Assembly (NCBI RefSeq): GCF_021347895.1
Contig: NC_067118.1
Location: 39,173,755 to 39,237,754, forward strand
DNA: 64,000 nucleotides
Direction: 5' to 3'
Origin: Acanthochromis polyacanthus
Taxonomy: Eukaryota > Chordata > Actinopteri > Pomacentridae
Positions within the stretch are counted from its first letter, which is position 1. Each line of letters begins with the position of its first letter. Below the pieces are notes generated by a model. That model made no database searches and was not told the origin of the DNA. It saw nothing but the letters and a program-made list of their open reading frames with translations. The translations under genes and the position numbers were made by a program. Positions 37,266 to 51,240 of this stretch are shown one piece after another.

Positions 37266-40200
37266 TGCATTTGAATCGTCATCCCAAAATAGTACAACAT
37301 ACAAACTGAGCCAAAAAGAAAAGTATACGTCCACGAACTGAAAGACTTCAACATGTAAATTTGTTTCCTGAGGCCTTTTCAGTACATTGTGAGCATATTG
37401 CAAGCAACATGTTGACCCAGTGGCCAAAACAGCTGCGGTCGGCCCTGCTTAAACATGCATTGCATATTTTATGGTACAGTAAACTTTAATGTCACATCTC
37501 TGACAGCTATATGCAGAACTGCTCCATTATAAATTCCCTAAGTTTGGTGAAGTAAATGTACACTGTAAACCATGTAGGTTTGTTCACCCGCTGCCTTCAA
37601 AATATTGAACTAAATGAACTTAGATGATCAGTTCAGTCAACTTAAAATAATAAGTTATAGACTTCTTCTCATTTTCTCAGTTTTTTAAGGAATCAGTTCT
37701 TCATTCAACATGAAGAACTTTCAGCTGCAAGTGTTGGAACCTTTTGGTAGCTGAGTTAATACAAACTGCTTCAAGTTATTGCATCATAAACTGTTTAACA
37801 GTAGGGATTGGATTCAAAGTTAACCTTACTAAAGAAACAACTATATCTTAATTTAACATGGTTTAAAGATGCAGAGCAAGTTCTTTACACGAGTTGGTTT
37901 TTCGAGCTACAAAGATGAGTCTTATTTCACTTTCGTTTCTTTAAAAAAAACATCGTTCAACAATATGTTCACTCAACTCATCATTTTAAGTTGAAATAAC
38001 TCGAGTCGGAACAGCTTGTGTTTGGAAATAAAAACTGGAGGTTTTAAGCTGAATGAACGTAAAATTATGTTTTCTAAGTTTATGTTTCAGGTTAATTGAA
38101 TATATTTTGAGCAGAATATCGTTATTGTCATCACTGTATATATTATATTTCCATTCAGTTGACAATAACAGTTTAGTTACTTCACCATGCTAACTAAATG
38201 TTTCTTGCCTCAAATTTTCTGCCCTAATTGAAATAAAAGATAAAAAAAACCACTCTTTGGGTAATGCTGATAAGTCAGCATGGCTCTTTAATCCCATGCT
38301 TATCTATGACTTAGGTTGTATAACTATGCTGAACACCTGCACTGCTCTTGAAGCATGAAACTTGCAGGAATCTGTCTGAATCATTCAGAGTTCTCAGTTC
38401 AAGTTCAGTTTCTAGTGTTAGTCTGAGTACGTCATAAATGATCTGTTCGTGGGTCTGTGTATTATATTAACAAATGAGTGCAAATAAAGGAGATTATCTG
38501 TGAGTTTATTGGAATTGCCTCTAAATGTTTAGATCGTGTGCTGATGTGAACGTTCTTATTACGAGGCTAGATTGTGCAATCAGTCGATCGGTATCTCCCC
38601 GTGCATGTGCATCTGTGCATATGCATGTGTGCCTTTTTTTATGCTTTTAAATGCGAAGCCCAGATATTTCTTGGCTGCCTGACTGTCAGACAGAAAGCGT
38701 GGGAGGCGATATTCATAGAGGTGCTTTTAGTGGGACTTTTATGAGAGACTTTTTTCCATGGCTGAAAGGAGGTTGACCACACACAGTAAGGTTGCCTCAG
38801 CTCCGCGCACACGCCCGTGTGTGTGTGTGTGTGTGTGCGTGCACGTATGAGCCCGAGCGCTCGGGCGCCCTTCCTTTGAGCGCTCCTACGTGGGCTGCCA
38901 GGGGTGTGTTTTGCTTCATGTTTTGTTTCAGAGAGCCCTCCCCCGTGCTGCGGAAGTGTTGCCGGAAGCAGTGGGAGCTCACCCCCAGTTCTGCGTCAGT
39001 GCCACTAAAGAAAGGATTGGGGCTTTCCGGGAGGAGAGGAGAGGGAGGAAGGGAGGGGGGCTGTCAGCCTGGGTATGTCACGGCCATGTGGGTGGTTGTC
39101 TACACGCACACACACAGCCACAGTCACGACTGCTCACAGACAAACTATTCTTGTATACACCGTGTTGCCGGCTCGCTCCAAGTAAAATCCCCCGCTTTGG
39201 AGGGGAATTCTAAGGAACACGAACAGGTGTGTGTCAGTTTAGTGTGTGAGAGCATGCATGCGTTTATGTGATGGTTTAGGGTGAGCGTGTGTGTTCGCCC
39301 TGACAGTGTGAAGACGGCAGACCTAGAGGTGGATAAGTTGCTTTTTCCAGATGTGTGTGCCTGACAGATGGAACTGTGGCTGCGCCCATAAAAGTGAGCT
39401 GCTCTGACGTGATGTTTTTGCTCCTGTTTCCTCGTTTTAATGCTCTGTCAGAGCCCCACAGAGCTAAACTCCTACAGCAAGGCCTTGTGTGGAAGCAGCA
39501 GAAGTATCAGAAAGTGATCCACTGTCCTCAAATGCCGGAGCAGAACTTGTAGAAAGCTGCAACGGAAAGAAGAAAAAAAGAAGAAAGAAGGATAAAACTC
39601 TTTTCCAGCAAGACACAGAGAAGGAGAAGAGAGAGAAATGTGCAGAACTCTGTGGCCTGCTCATCCTGGGGGATGTTTTCATCTTTCTCTGCCCCCCCAA
39701 CTCTTTTTAATGTCTGCCATTTGAGAGACTCCAGAAGGGCTGCACCTGTTTGCCTCTTGGCTAGGAGCCCCCAAATCCCTCCTCCTGCCCCCGCCTGCCA
39801 CTCATGCTACTGCACCTCCTGGGATGGATGGAGCGAGGGAAGGAGGGATCGGGGAGGAGTGTGGGGTTGCGTGTGGTGGAAGGGATAGCTGCAGGGCTCG
39901 AAGGCGTCCGGGAGTAGAAGAGCAGAGATGTAGTCACATAGAGAGAGAGAAGGGGGAATATAGTTTCAAATCCAAGTCCACTCTCCCACACTGGACAGAG
40001 CTTCCTTCTGTGGACTTTCTGTCTTTCATGTTTTGACTCACCACATTCTCTTTTATTTCTGTTTTTTCTCTCACCTCTTCTGCTCTCTCTCCTGAGCAAA
40101 CCCACGTCTGCTCTCCCTCTCCTCCCTGTTAACTTTTCTCCTCAACCCGACGTTCCCTTGCTTTTCTCCAATTTCCTATCCCTGACTTCAATTCTCTTCC

Positions 40201-41164
40201 ACCCTCTCCATCTCTCACTCCTCCCTCCTCCTCCTCTGCTCCTCTTTCTCCCCCCTTTTTCTCCCATCTCTCTGTGATAGGACCATGTTAATCTGCAGTG
40301 ACCTCTTCAGGTCACATTAAAGGTCGCCCAGCTTCACTTCCTAACACCCTTAGGGCCACGCTCTCGTCTTAATCCCTACTTTTTTTCTGCTAACTTCTGG
40401 CAGCTTTGGAGCAAAATAAACACCCGATGCGCCAACCAACTTATTTTTCCCATCAGTTTGGTTTTAGAGCAGAAAAATAATAGGAAATACTACTTCTGTT
40501 CTTTGGTGCTGTAGAAAGGAACAGCTTGTACCAAAACAAGGCTACTATATTTCAGCAGAAATACCCAGTTAATACAATATGAAGCGTTAAATGCTGATTT
40601 CTCAACTATGTTCGTGTCTATAATAATAATAAGTTCATGTGCTTCCTAATGGAAACCAGCCATCATGTTTTAAATGTTAATTTGAACAGATTAAGAAAAT
40701 GTTTAGTTATATAGCTCAAGTGTTTATTCATTATCTTAAGCTATTTTTTTCAAATATTTATCTATTGCTTGTAGCTAACTATTTGAATTGTTCATCACTG
40801 CTTGCTAGCTAGTATTCATACAAATTTTAACTTCAGACGTGATGCTTAGGGGCTACATTTCACTTAACATCATAATGTCCTCCTAGTTGTCATACACCTT
40901 TTGTCCTCTGGGGTGAAAATGACCCCGCCTGGTTTAACGGTTATTTAAAGCATATAGTGTAAATTGTCAGTCAGTTCTGTGCTACACCTTTAACCTGACT
41001 TCAGTCCAACCCATTACCACAAATTTCTCCCTTCATTTTGGAATTTAAGGCCAAATAGACCTTGTTTTATAAAAGTATATGACGGCATAAGATTTTACTT
41101 GGGGTCAAAATGACATTATAAATAAATACAAAGTGCTGAATTTAGTAGTTAAGTTGCTAAGTAT

Positions 41165-41738
41165 TAGGGCTGGCCCGAATAGTGGTTTCTGGCCTCCGAA
41201 TATTCGTTCTGCCCCATAACGTCTGACGGGGCGGAACGAATATTCGGATCCTTTCGTCTGGTCTCCCGGTTCCAAATTTTGCCTTCGTTTTGTCTTCAGT
41301 TAAACTGAAGAATTCCCAAACAGCAGAGGTCTTCAGTATCTTGTCTTGTGTTTATGCAACGAAGTGAAGCGTGACGTCAGAGTCGGCAGCAACCCGGCCA
41401 TTCAGATGGTGGTAATAAACACAAATGGATGAGCCGAAATGAGCCGAAGAACACGGCGGGATGAGCCGAAGTGGGCCGAAGGCGCAGCGAAGAGACGAGC
41501 TCCGAATATTTTCGTCTGGGGGGAGGAAGGGGTGATCACATAGACATATGTAGATATGTGTATATGTTTATGTGATCACACGATGAGATGAGCCGCTATG
41601 AGCCGATGTGGGCCTAAGGTTGAGGGAAGACAGTAACGTCCGACCGGTGGGGTGGGGGGTGGGGGTCTAATATCCGGATACCAAAATTAATATCCGGATA
41701 TCGCCGTAGCGAACGGATATTCGGGATATTCGGCCCTA
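41165..41738 (-). mobile_element. hAT-type element (TAGGGCTGG family), copy 3, inverted, with internal duplications
   Basis: It opens TAGGGCTGGCCCGAATAGTG, which is the reverse complement of the right end of copies 1 and 2, and closes with GGATATTCGGCCCTA. Reverse-complement transposase-start sequence lies at about 41279-41345 with the ATG changed. ATGAGCCGAAGTGGGCCGAA-type units recur at about 41427-41480 and again near 41585-41615, and an ACATATGTAGATATGTG stretch follows. The flanking 8 bases (CTAAGTAT, CTGTATGT) are only loosely alike. Confidence 0.7.
41644..41668 (+). other. G-quadruplex-type run inside hAT copy 3
   Basis: GGTGGGGTGGGGGGTGGGGG. Copy 1 has a C-rich run in the opposite orientation, so the G/C run is a feature of the family. 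Confidence 0.55.
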
Positions 41739-42003
41739 CTGTATGTCTTTTTAATCGAACTGGAGTTTGAGCTTTCTCAAATCAATTTAGCTAATCCAGT
41801 ATGAACACAAACTCAGTACACAGTAATGCAAAACCAAATGAAGATGTTTGCATTGGAGTCTTAATTTGTGCCATCTGCATGTTTGAAGAGAGGGCTCAAT
41901 GAGTTGCAACTTAAGAAAGAGGTTTCTTTGTGGGTGCAGTAAACTGATGTTTAGTGATTCCTGTTGCTAAAGCGTCTTCTTCTCTGTGTCACATGGTTTG
42001 CAG

Positions 42004-42179
42004 AACCGTGGGCGCTTGGCAGAGAAACGCACCATCCCCCTTCCACCCAACCGGGTGCCCAAGAAGGAGCTGGCCTCCATCTTCAGCAGTGACGACAGCG
42101 AGGGCAGCGAGCGGGCCAGCGGGGATCATGCCCACATCAAGCAGGAGGACGAGCTGCATTACAGTATCATGAGAAAGAG
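42004..42179 (+). CDS. samd11: samd11 coding exon 3: basic/acidic linker with SUMO motif (residues 183-240 plus two bases)
   Basis: The acceptor GTTTGCAG|AAC opens the exon, and the donor AG|GTAAAG closes it two bases into codon 241. The peptide starts NRGRLAEKRT (183-192), nearly identical to the mammalian sequence. It continues with the basic patch VPKKEL, a Ser/Asp/Glu stretch SSDDSEGSE (210-218), then IKQEDE (227-232), and ends SIMRK. IKQE fits the SUMO consensus psi-K-x-E followed by acidic residues, and mammalian SAMD11 keeps an equivalent LKQE. No folded domain is recognised, so this reads as a disordered linker. It sits after a 14.2-kb intron. The exon lies 265 bp right of a hAT copy (41165-41738), but the splice sites are intact. 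Confidence 0.92.
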
Positions 42180-43550
42180 GTAAAGGCCTCCGTGTAGCAC
42201 CGGCTTGTTTCACTTTTGGTTCCCATGTCTGTTCTTGTTCTTGTTTTTTTTTTTTGTTCTTATTACTAATTACAGTTTTGCGTCAGCTTTTATTGTGCCT
42301 GAAAATGCGTAGTGAAATCACCACGTGAAGAAAATGTCACCCTAGCCTCCAAGGTGTCACTTGTTTCAAAAAAATAATTGATTGTAATAAGTTCTGTGTT
42401 TGTTTGCTTCCCTTCAGATCCTGTCTAATAGCAGACGGATTGAAAAAAGTAATGGCACCTCAGATTCGTGTCGTATTTTCATCAGTAGTGATTTGGGAAT
42501 AATACTGAGGTGTTGAAGACTTGTTTTTTTTTTAGACAAACAGGCAAAGCTGTGTTTCAAAAATATACGTATGGCTCTTGGTACGGAGACGTCTGATGGA
42601 AGTTGTTGAGTTTCCAAAGTGTTAATTGGTTTGTTGGTTGTGTTCTGTTGCTGCTGCCAAGTCTCGGTGTATCTGTCTTGACTTGATGTGGAAGGACTGA
42701 GTCACCTGAGTCACCGCTGTCTGCTTCACCCCATCCTTCGCTACGTGAGGGAGCGGCTTGATCCAAGAGTGTTCAATAGAAGACATCTATCGTTAGTCAT
42801 TATGCTGTATTCCTGCACCTTCACGTCTGGCGTAAAGGACATTTTAAATGAAATGACAAGATTTAGAATCGGCTTTGATGTCAATTTGTAAAGTGAAGAA
42901 CACAGAGATCCAATGAAGCTGCGATTAATAAAAAAAAAAAGTAGAATATGCTGCCTCAGAAGCATTTCAGCAGTGATAAAAACTGCTGAATCTATAAACT
43001 ATATAGATGCATGTTGGACTATAAAGTCAGTCTCTGGATCCTCATTCTTCACTCTATAGTCTTGTTATTATTTTCATCAAATCAGGAGGGAAGCAAGAAT
43101 GTTTTGTTTCAGGAGGGACATTTTTATTTTTATTTTTGAGAACTACTTGTTTACAAACTACAATAAAAATGCCACAACTGTGTGCATTAAAAGATTAAAC
43201 TAAATACATGAAATGTGCATAAAATTTCCCACAATAATGGACAATGAGGAAATTTTGGGCGTTATACAAATGCCGTCGGTTGTCAGAGAATGTGGACTGT
43301 ATTAACCAAAGACCTGTTGAAACTCACATGAGCTGTCTTGTTCACATCTTCATCCATGCAAACACTCACATGGAGGGTTACAGTGAGGCCACATCATTAA
43401 GATCAGTGAAATGGTCTCTGAGGAGCACTAGCTGTCACTGACGGCCAATATGAGCGGAAACAAAATGGGATTCTAATTTCTTTATTTGCTCTTTTTAGTC
43501 TGTAATAATTATCATGCAAATTGTGTTGTTGCTTGGTCTATATGTAAACA

Positions 43551-43908
43551 TCCATCCATTCTCTATTCACCGCTTCATCCTCACTAGGGTCGCGGGGGAT
43601 GCTGGAGTCTATCCCAGCTGACTCGGGCAAAGGCAGGGGACACCCTGGACAGGTCACCAGTCTGTCACAGGGCTACATATACAGACAAACAATCACACTC
43701 ACATTCACACCTACGGGCAATTTTGAGTAACCAATTAACCTCAGCATATTTTTGGACTGTTGGAGGAAGCCGGAGTACCCGGAGAAAACCCACGCATGCA
43801 CAGGGAGAACATGCAAACTCCATGCAGAGAGATCCCAGGCCAGGATTTGAACCGGGATCTTCTTGTTGCAAGGCAAAAGTGCTAACCACTGCACCACTGT
43901 GCAGCCCC
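43551..43908 (-). repeat. tRNA-derived SINE-type retroposon, copy 2, complete
   Basis: Perfect 13-bp target duplications CTATATGTAAACA lie at 43538-43550 and 43909-43921. On the minus strand the head begins GGGGCTGCACAGTGGTGCAG, containing the A box TGGTGCAGTGG, followed by the B box GGTTCAAATCC about 40 bp on. The element ends in (ATGG)n at the left. Known as a very common fish repeat; family name not assigned. Confidence 0.92.
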
Positions 43909-45799
43909 CTATATGTAAACAGATTAGTATTATTCAGAAATCAGACAGATGATGACACATATGATGCCGAATGTGTTCATTGATTAACCTCAGCAAGTCC
44001 CGAGCTGCATTATAAGCGGCTTGTGCAACCTCATTACAGGAGGGGATGTTTTTCATGTCTTGAGACTTGCGTGTGACACGGCGGACAACGCAGCAACTGT
44101 GAACCTTTAAATGGATCCACTAACCTCATTTAAGAGGGCTTCCCCTCCCCCTGACACTTGTGCCGCTGGTGTGCTAAGATGATAATGAATTTAAAGAACA
44201 CTTATGACTAATATGTCAGGCTTTTACCCTTTGAAAGGCGACGGACTCGCTGGAGCCGCAGCTCCGGTCTGTCGTGGGCATCCGTCTCAGCCCTGCTTTA
44301 TCCCGCAATGTGGGTCTGGACGAGCAGGATAATGGGATGTCCAATCATGGAAATGTGATTTCCATTGACCGCAGCTTCGTAAGTGAGTCGTAGAAGGGTC
44401 TTAACAAATTGGATTTGGCCAATGGATGTGAAAAATACAGGGCCTCTGTATACATGTGTGAGTGTATCTGTGCTGTCTCATCCTCACATCATTAGGGCTG
44501 GCGGCAGCACCGTCACACCCACTCGGTTGCAGGAACCTGCCTACTGTAACTGTACTTTAATCTGAACGGGAACATCAAATGTGCCACATGTCAACTATTT
44601 AACTTCTGGTAGCATTGCATTAGGAGATTTGTTGGACTCAATTTTCCAGTTTTTGAGTGTAGAGTAAATACAAATTAGATGTAAAGTGATTTTGCATAAC
44701 ATTCAATGCTGCCTGGTTTCTGGTTTGTTCATGTGGCTGACTGTTGAGCATGAAGTTGATTTCGCCTGTCAGTTTCAACAAGTGTTGCTCTAACAGAATG
44801 TCATTCTCTTTTGGGCTGCCCCAAAGTTCATTACAAGACAGCCCACCTTCTTCTAATCAGATTAGCCTTAATAGTCACCGGCTTTATAGACAATTGGTTT
44901 ACTTGGCGCTCCATAGATCTGCATTCGTCCTGCTGAATAAGCAGAGACCACCTACAGACTGAAGAGCTGCCGAGCCGTGGAGCTAACCAAATAATCATTA
45001 TCACAGTCAGATGCAGAAACTCTCGTCGCTCTTGCAAAACTCACAGGAACTAGAGGGTGTGTAGTTTGGTATTGGTTTGGTGTGTGTGCTGCAGATTGTT
45101 TGTATTTCACTTGAATTTCTTGACACTGATTTATGGATTTGATTTATGGGCTAAATATGCAGTTTGTTGAACGGTCATAGTTGAAAGAAATGTGAACTTC
45201 TCCTCCTGCCTTAAAGCCCAATGTTTTGTTGATCCATTCATCCTCCCCGACCTCCTCCCTCTGTGAGTGTTGTGGATCTATAATTAAGCCGCCTCACTTC
45301 CTCCTTCGCGCCCGTCATAATTGCTGCAGCCGCTGTTGCGACGACGCTGTGGCTTGAATAAGCTGCTATCAAAAACAACCTATGGGGTGTTTTTTTTTTT
45401 TTGTGGGAGGATAGCGTCAGGATTTTAGTGTCTTACTCAAGGGCAGAACAAAGCCTCCCTCAGTGTTTGTTTCAGTTGGCCATAGATAACAAGGCTTTGA
45501 TTGAAAAGTGCTGACTGAGAGTCTGGGTAATCACCTGGCAAGCGTCGTGGATTTCATAAGTTACACCTGCTGACGTCCGCCTTTGAGCCTGCAGCCTTTA
45601 GAAGAAAAAATCCTCACCATACTCATTATTAACCCCCACCAAAACAAACACAGACAGTCTCTCAGGCTTTCGATCAGCCATGAGGTCATTTCCTGCTTGA
45701 TCTCTCGTATGCAAATGCTTCCGTCTACAAAGGGGAAGAAAGTATTTTTAGCTAAACGCTTGTAAACCCGAGCAGCTTCTTGGTGCTTTTTGCGTCGAT

Positions 45800-46110
45800 C
45801 GAGTTTTTACTCACTGTGGGCTCATTTTTCAGTGCAACAAACAGTCTTGCATGTCTATGGAAACCACAAAAGCTAGAAGTGTAAAACAATTTTACAAAGA
45901 CAGAAATAACCAGTATAGGAAAACATGATGACTCTACATACTACCGATATTTTACTATTTATTTTTTTTAGTTTTCTTACTTGTCTCCCATCTGTTATGT
46001 TTAAACACAGCCTGCAGTTCAACCCAGCTAGACAAAGAGTCTCAGAGTTTTTGTTATGTGACTGTCGATCGCAGCAGAGTCTGTCATGGCTCCTCAGTTA
46101 TAAGTGGAGG
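45800..46110 (-). repeat. unclassified ~300-bp interspersed repeat, copy 3, inverted
   Basis: The reverse complement carries GTAAAATATCGGTAGTATGT, AGAGTCATCATG, GACATGCAAGACTG and AAAAATGAGCCCACAGTGAG, collinear with 21800-22120. Confidence 0.55.
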
Positions 46111-46171
46111 GTTTTTTTTTTATTTTTATTTTTTTAATATTTTGGCTACTTTTTCAATTAGTAATTTGGAA

Positions 46172-46860
46172 CAGGGATGTCAAACTCATCTTGGTTCAGG
46201 TTCCACATTCAGCCCAGTTTGATCTGAAGTGGGCCAGACCAGTAAAATCATAAAATAGCAGCCTATAAATAACCACAACTCCAGTTTTGCCTGTTTTTTA
46301 GTGCAAAAAAGAAGTATATTCTGAAAATAAGTTCAATTTTAATAATGTTATGCCTCAGTTTATCATTTACACGTTACAATTTCTAGATCACAGAGTGTCT
46401 ACAAAGGAACAAAACATTTAGTTACAGGAACTGTACAATATAGTATTTTACTGTATGATGAAAACGACAAAATTCTGACAAAAAAAGACAAAAACCAAAA
46501 AAAAGCAAGAGAAAATATAACAAAAACGACACAAATAATGAAAAAACAAAACAAAAAGGGACAAAAATTAGACAAAGGTTACAAAGCAACATGAAAATGA
46601 ACACAAGTGAGACAAAAAGGAAACACAAAACAACAAAAACATGAAACAAATGACAAGTCAGACAAAAAAGACAAAAAAGAAGACAAAATATTACAAAAAT
46701 TAGACACCAAATGACAGAAGAGTAATGAGCAATCTAGTATTTTGCTTTTATGATTAAAACAGCTTGTCATGGTCGAGATATTATTTTAAATTTTACAGTT
46801 TGACAATTTGCTGTTAACGTTTTCTCTGTAATTTTCATCCCACACTGGAATCCTCTGGCT
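46172..46860 (-). mobile_element. hAT-type element with minisatellite, copy 2, inverted
   Basis: It begins CAGGGATGTCAAACTCATCT, the inverted right end of the family, and contains the A-rich complement of the minisatellite (46450-46720, GACAAAAACGACACAAA-like units). The far end is decayed. Confidence 0.7.
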
Positions 46861-49800
46861 GAGATTTGGTTAATTTTTACAAACTATTGGTTCAAACGCT
46901 GGCAGAAAGTTGAACATTTTCCCATCGTCTCTGTTTATACAGCTTCCATCTCTGATAAATACTGAAATTATTGTCAGTTTTTAAAAATACAGCATGCCTT
47001 TCAAACCTGTTAGAGGGTTCTTGGGTTCACTAGGTTAAGTAGGAAGAGGAAAGCTGTCTGCAGACCTTCAGCTCTGACCAACAAATACATCAAACAAGTC
47101 GTATGGTCTAATACTACACCTCTTCTTGTCCCGTGTTCTTCTGTTCATCTGGGGAAAACGCTGATTGAAACAAGCAACACAGTGAATTTACTAGAACACA
47201 CTGACATTCTGTCGTATTGATTTTTCCTTGGCATTTCTGTCCCCAGCAGCAAAGTTACAGTTTAAGTTATAGTGGATGCAATTTTGGAAGACCTGAGCTT
47301 TCAGCTGTGTTTTTCTTTACTCCAGTGAAAAGTTGAGCGAGTGCGAGTTTTAGTGCTCGTTGAGAAGAAGAAAAAAAACACTGCAGTGCTGTGGGAGTAT
47401 CACGCTGATAAGAGGAGGAAGCAAAAAGAAGACGTTCTTTTACATGAACAAAAACATCTCCGTTTTCTCATTTTCCCTTCACAGTCGCTCTCTCTGCATG
47501 AAAACGTCTTTTCATGGAGCGACGTTGCCTCATATTTGTTAATGGGAATGCTGCACTAAATCTGCGCAAAAACCACAGAGAGAGAGAGAGACGCTGATGC
47601 TGAGTTAGCTGCTGTACGTCTGCTGCGTTTGACATTTTGTCCTCTGGCTTTATTGAACAACCGTGTCATTGCCTTATGCCAGTAAGGGGTCACGGACAGT
47701 GTGAAATTACTGGAAATGGCTCTCCCCTTAAGCACTAATTAGTGAGCTTGGAGGTTTTATAGCTTTTTAGAAGAGCTTTCCGCTTCAAAAATTTTTGGCC
47801 TTGTTTACGCGCGTTCGCCATGGCAACGGAGTCACAGCAGTTTAGCAGCTGATTGGGCGTTGGCTAGCAGCAAGACGCTCATTGTCTCCACACAGAACAG
47901 TGTTTTGTCTCTTAAGTCGCTGTCAAAACATGGGATTAACAAAAAGATGGTCAGCGGCGTTCCAGCAGTCTAGTCTCCGATTTGGCTGGAAGTGAAGCGT
48001 TCATCATTTCCACATGTAACGAACACAGTGTTTATTATTCGCCATGTCCCGCTGAAATCAAGTGGAGATAATAAGAGTTTAACAGTGTGCACGGCGAAAG
48101 AACGAAGGAATTACATCACATACTGTAAATATAACAAATCATTTCCTTTTTCAGTTCAATTGTTTCCTTTAACTGTTGAAAAAATTGGACGTATAACAGC
48201 GGCTCATGTGCCAGAAGAGAAATTAAGAGTAGAAGTCAGTCGTGTTTCCAGGAGAAGCTAAATGTAACATGGCAGACTTACTGTATACTCTATCTCCTTT
48301 GTACTTTTCTTTCCTCCCTTGGCTGCTTTATCGACCTCATGTCAGCCTGTACGGCGGTGGAACAACAAGGAGAAGTAAAGCTGGGCTACTCTTATTTATT
48401 TATGTCTCTATTTCTGTATTTATTCATTACCCCATCCATGCTTGCAGGCTTCCCAGTTGTGGGTTGCCTTTCGATTCAGCTATGAGAAGCATTACAATCG
48501 GTGTTTCCGTTTCACAGAGGAATCAGACAAAGCATAAAATGTATATTGAGCAGTTCCATAATCCCGCTTTAGATTTGATGTGTCCTGAAGTACAGGTGTT
48601 TTCCTCCATTAAAGACTTGGAGGGAAACCTGGCTCAGTCCCTCTTTTTTTCAGCATTTTGCCCATATCATACCTCACCCTGCTTCTGTTGCTGAATATTA
48701 CATATTACCTGGTAGTATCTGAATGTTGCTGTGGGCCACCTGTGCAGGTCGGAGCAGGCTGTGTGTTCGGGCTGTTGTCTTTAGCAGATGAGGGTAGTAA
48801 ACCTGCGAGCGCCAGATGTTGCACAGCACTTGCGAACCGTCTCCCCCTCTCCTCTCGGTCTCCGTCGCTCTCGCTGCTCCTCCACCTTCACATCCCTGCT
48901 GTCTGTCTGTCAGCACTTTCCCAGCGGTGGTGTGAGACATGGCGTCAGGGTGCCCGGGCTGCCAGCCTCTGCCAGCTCACACTGTGACCTCCAGCCATGC
49001 CACCTCAACTCCACGTGCCAACGCCGCAACAGGGCACCGCCAGGCATTTACACTGCGCTGGCTCCCGGTGCCAGCAGAAGAGTCTTTTCATGTCGTTTGG
49101 ACTGTTTTGAATTGTAATTCGTACTTTATTGGTCGGAGGAAGCCCAACCTTTTCTTAGCGAAAGAAAGATCTAGTTTTTAATGAATGCTGGACATTTTCT
49201 GGAGCCTTAGCAACAGATGCAAGTTGCATTTGCATTGGAAGTTTTAAAAACATGTTTGCAATTCTAATATAGAGTAGTGGAGACTGGGTTCGGCAATATG
49301 ATAACTGTATTTGAAATGCTAATATCAAGACTAGACATTGTGTGCTGGTGTCACTATCACATCCCAGATATCATATTAGCCCCAATATCAAAAATGTTAG
49401 CATGACTGTCAGCCTTAGTCGAAATGTAATTCTTAGAGAGTTTGATACAATCAGTAATGCTGGACAGCAGCAGTATCCATGACAGCCTGTGAGTAATAAC
49501 ACGTATTAGTTACCCCGGTGTTTGGGTCAGTGTGTCTGCTTTGTGTCCGGCGATGAAGGGGCAGTATTGACCGGTTTAGGGATGAGCTGTGGATGAGATG
49601 ATTGTCTCCGGTGTGTACCTGGGCGATAAGAAGGCGGCTCATGTCCTTCTTAGCTATCAGGCCCGACAGCCACATTATAACCCCCCTCCATCCTCTCCGA
49701 AACCCCCGTCCTTCTCAGCTAACCCCGGCCTTAGGAGCTCCTTAGGGAGCGCTGACTCAGGTGACTGGGTTTTAAACAGCAGCCCCACCCCCCTCTCCAT

Positions 49801-50874
49801 CTTCCATGGCTTGAGTATGACCTTGCCTCCACCCACAGAAAGAGAGGAGGAGGGGGTTGAGGGAGGGCAGAGGTGGGTGGGAATAGGGCTAGGCCCTCAT
49901 TAGCCCGAGCTGAGGCGGGACAGCTCAGGAGAAGTGTGCTAATTACCCAGCTAACAATGTCCTTGCTGTTCATGGCTTAGAGCGGCCACTTCGCCACGGG
50001 ATAATAACCCCATCACCCCTCTGAGAAGTTCAGGATGGCATTATCATGATCACTTTAAATGATGGACAGAGGGTGGTGTTATAATGCAGCTGGCTGACTG
50101 ATGGATTTGGCTTGCAGTTTCTCACAGTGATGAGTGTAGCTGCAGCGTGTGTGATGGTGTTTGGTTGGAGTCACTGGGTGACGCAGATACTTTATTATAA
50201 GACTTTGAGCACCATTTTAAAAAGCTTTCCCAAAACCATCGGCCTCTCAGACGCAGATAGCTACTAATTTTAGCAGGTTGCACTCTAAAAAAGAAGTCTA
50301 TCATTAGCCTAAAAAGTTTGCAGTCACAGTCCAATCAAGCGTCTCCTTGCTTAGCGTCCAATGGCGACTGTTTTGTCTGAGACTGTTTTCTGACTCATTG
50401 GTTCTCTGCTACTGAGAGGTGACTGGTGAGGCCAGCATGGCCAGCATGAGGCCTTCAGCTCTACCCTTCATCTTTTCTGTTAGCGTGTGGAAAACAGCTT
50501 GGCGACCGACAGCCTGATATTACAGCGGGAGCCTGTAATCATGAGACTGTAAAAACCCAAATCCAGCAGCCGCAAACAGTGTGGCCTCGTCATAGTGGTG
50601 GCAGCAAAGAACCATTTACTGCTTCTGTCCCATAAACTGTGCTTGCTGTGTCATACCAGACCCCCTTCATAGATGATTCTGCTTTCAATAAAGTTGCCAG
50701 TTAAGCCTGCAAATGAGATTCCTGCTCACACGAGAGCGGGATGCTGATAGCATGAAACTGACATGAGTATTTACACATTACGATGCATGATTTCAGAGAA
50801 CAGCAGCGTGCCAAAACCTCCCTCTTCTCTTGGGCTTTGGAACAGTCTGTTATGGAGCACGTTCACTGATAAAC

Positions 50875-51240
50875 CCCAACGTTAAAACCACCTGCTTAAT
50901 ATTAAAAATAACTTTGTTCCTCCAAAACAGCTCCGACCCTTTAGTTGGATGGATGGGGGACGTCTGCAGGAGGATATTGGCAGCTGATTTTTTGGGGTTC
51001 TTTGTGGATGAGGCTTGTTTTGGTGCATCCCATGTAGTTTGGATGCTGGGTCAACGTTGTGGGCTCTTGGTCGTGTTCCTTGAGCCTTTCCTGAGCAGTT
51101 TTTGTAGTCTGATGGGGGTATTATCCTGCTGGTTTAAGGCGATTGTAGCTGGGGAGGGGTGTTGCTATGGACAGGTGTGTTTGGCCTGTAATAATGTTTA
51201 GGTGGTACCTGTCAAAGTAATATCCACAGGAATGTCAGGA
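50875..51240 (-). pseudogene. Tc1/mariner transposase relic, inverted
   Basis: The reverse complement contains ACAAAAACTGCTCAGGAAAG then GGCTCAAGGAACACGACCAA, GGTCGGAGCTGTTTTGG and AAGCAGGTGGTTTTAACGTT, in the same order as 37020-37265. Frames are broken throughout and only the C-terminal part of the former transposase is represented. It is longer than its sister on the outer side (GTACCACCTAAACATT at about 51205). Confidence 0.65.
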
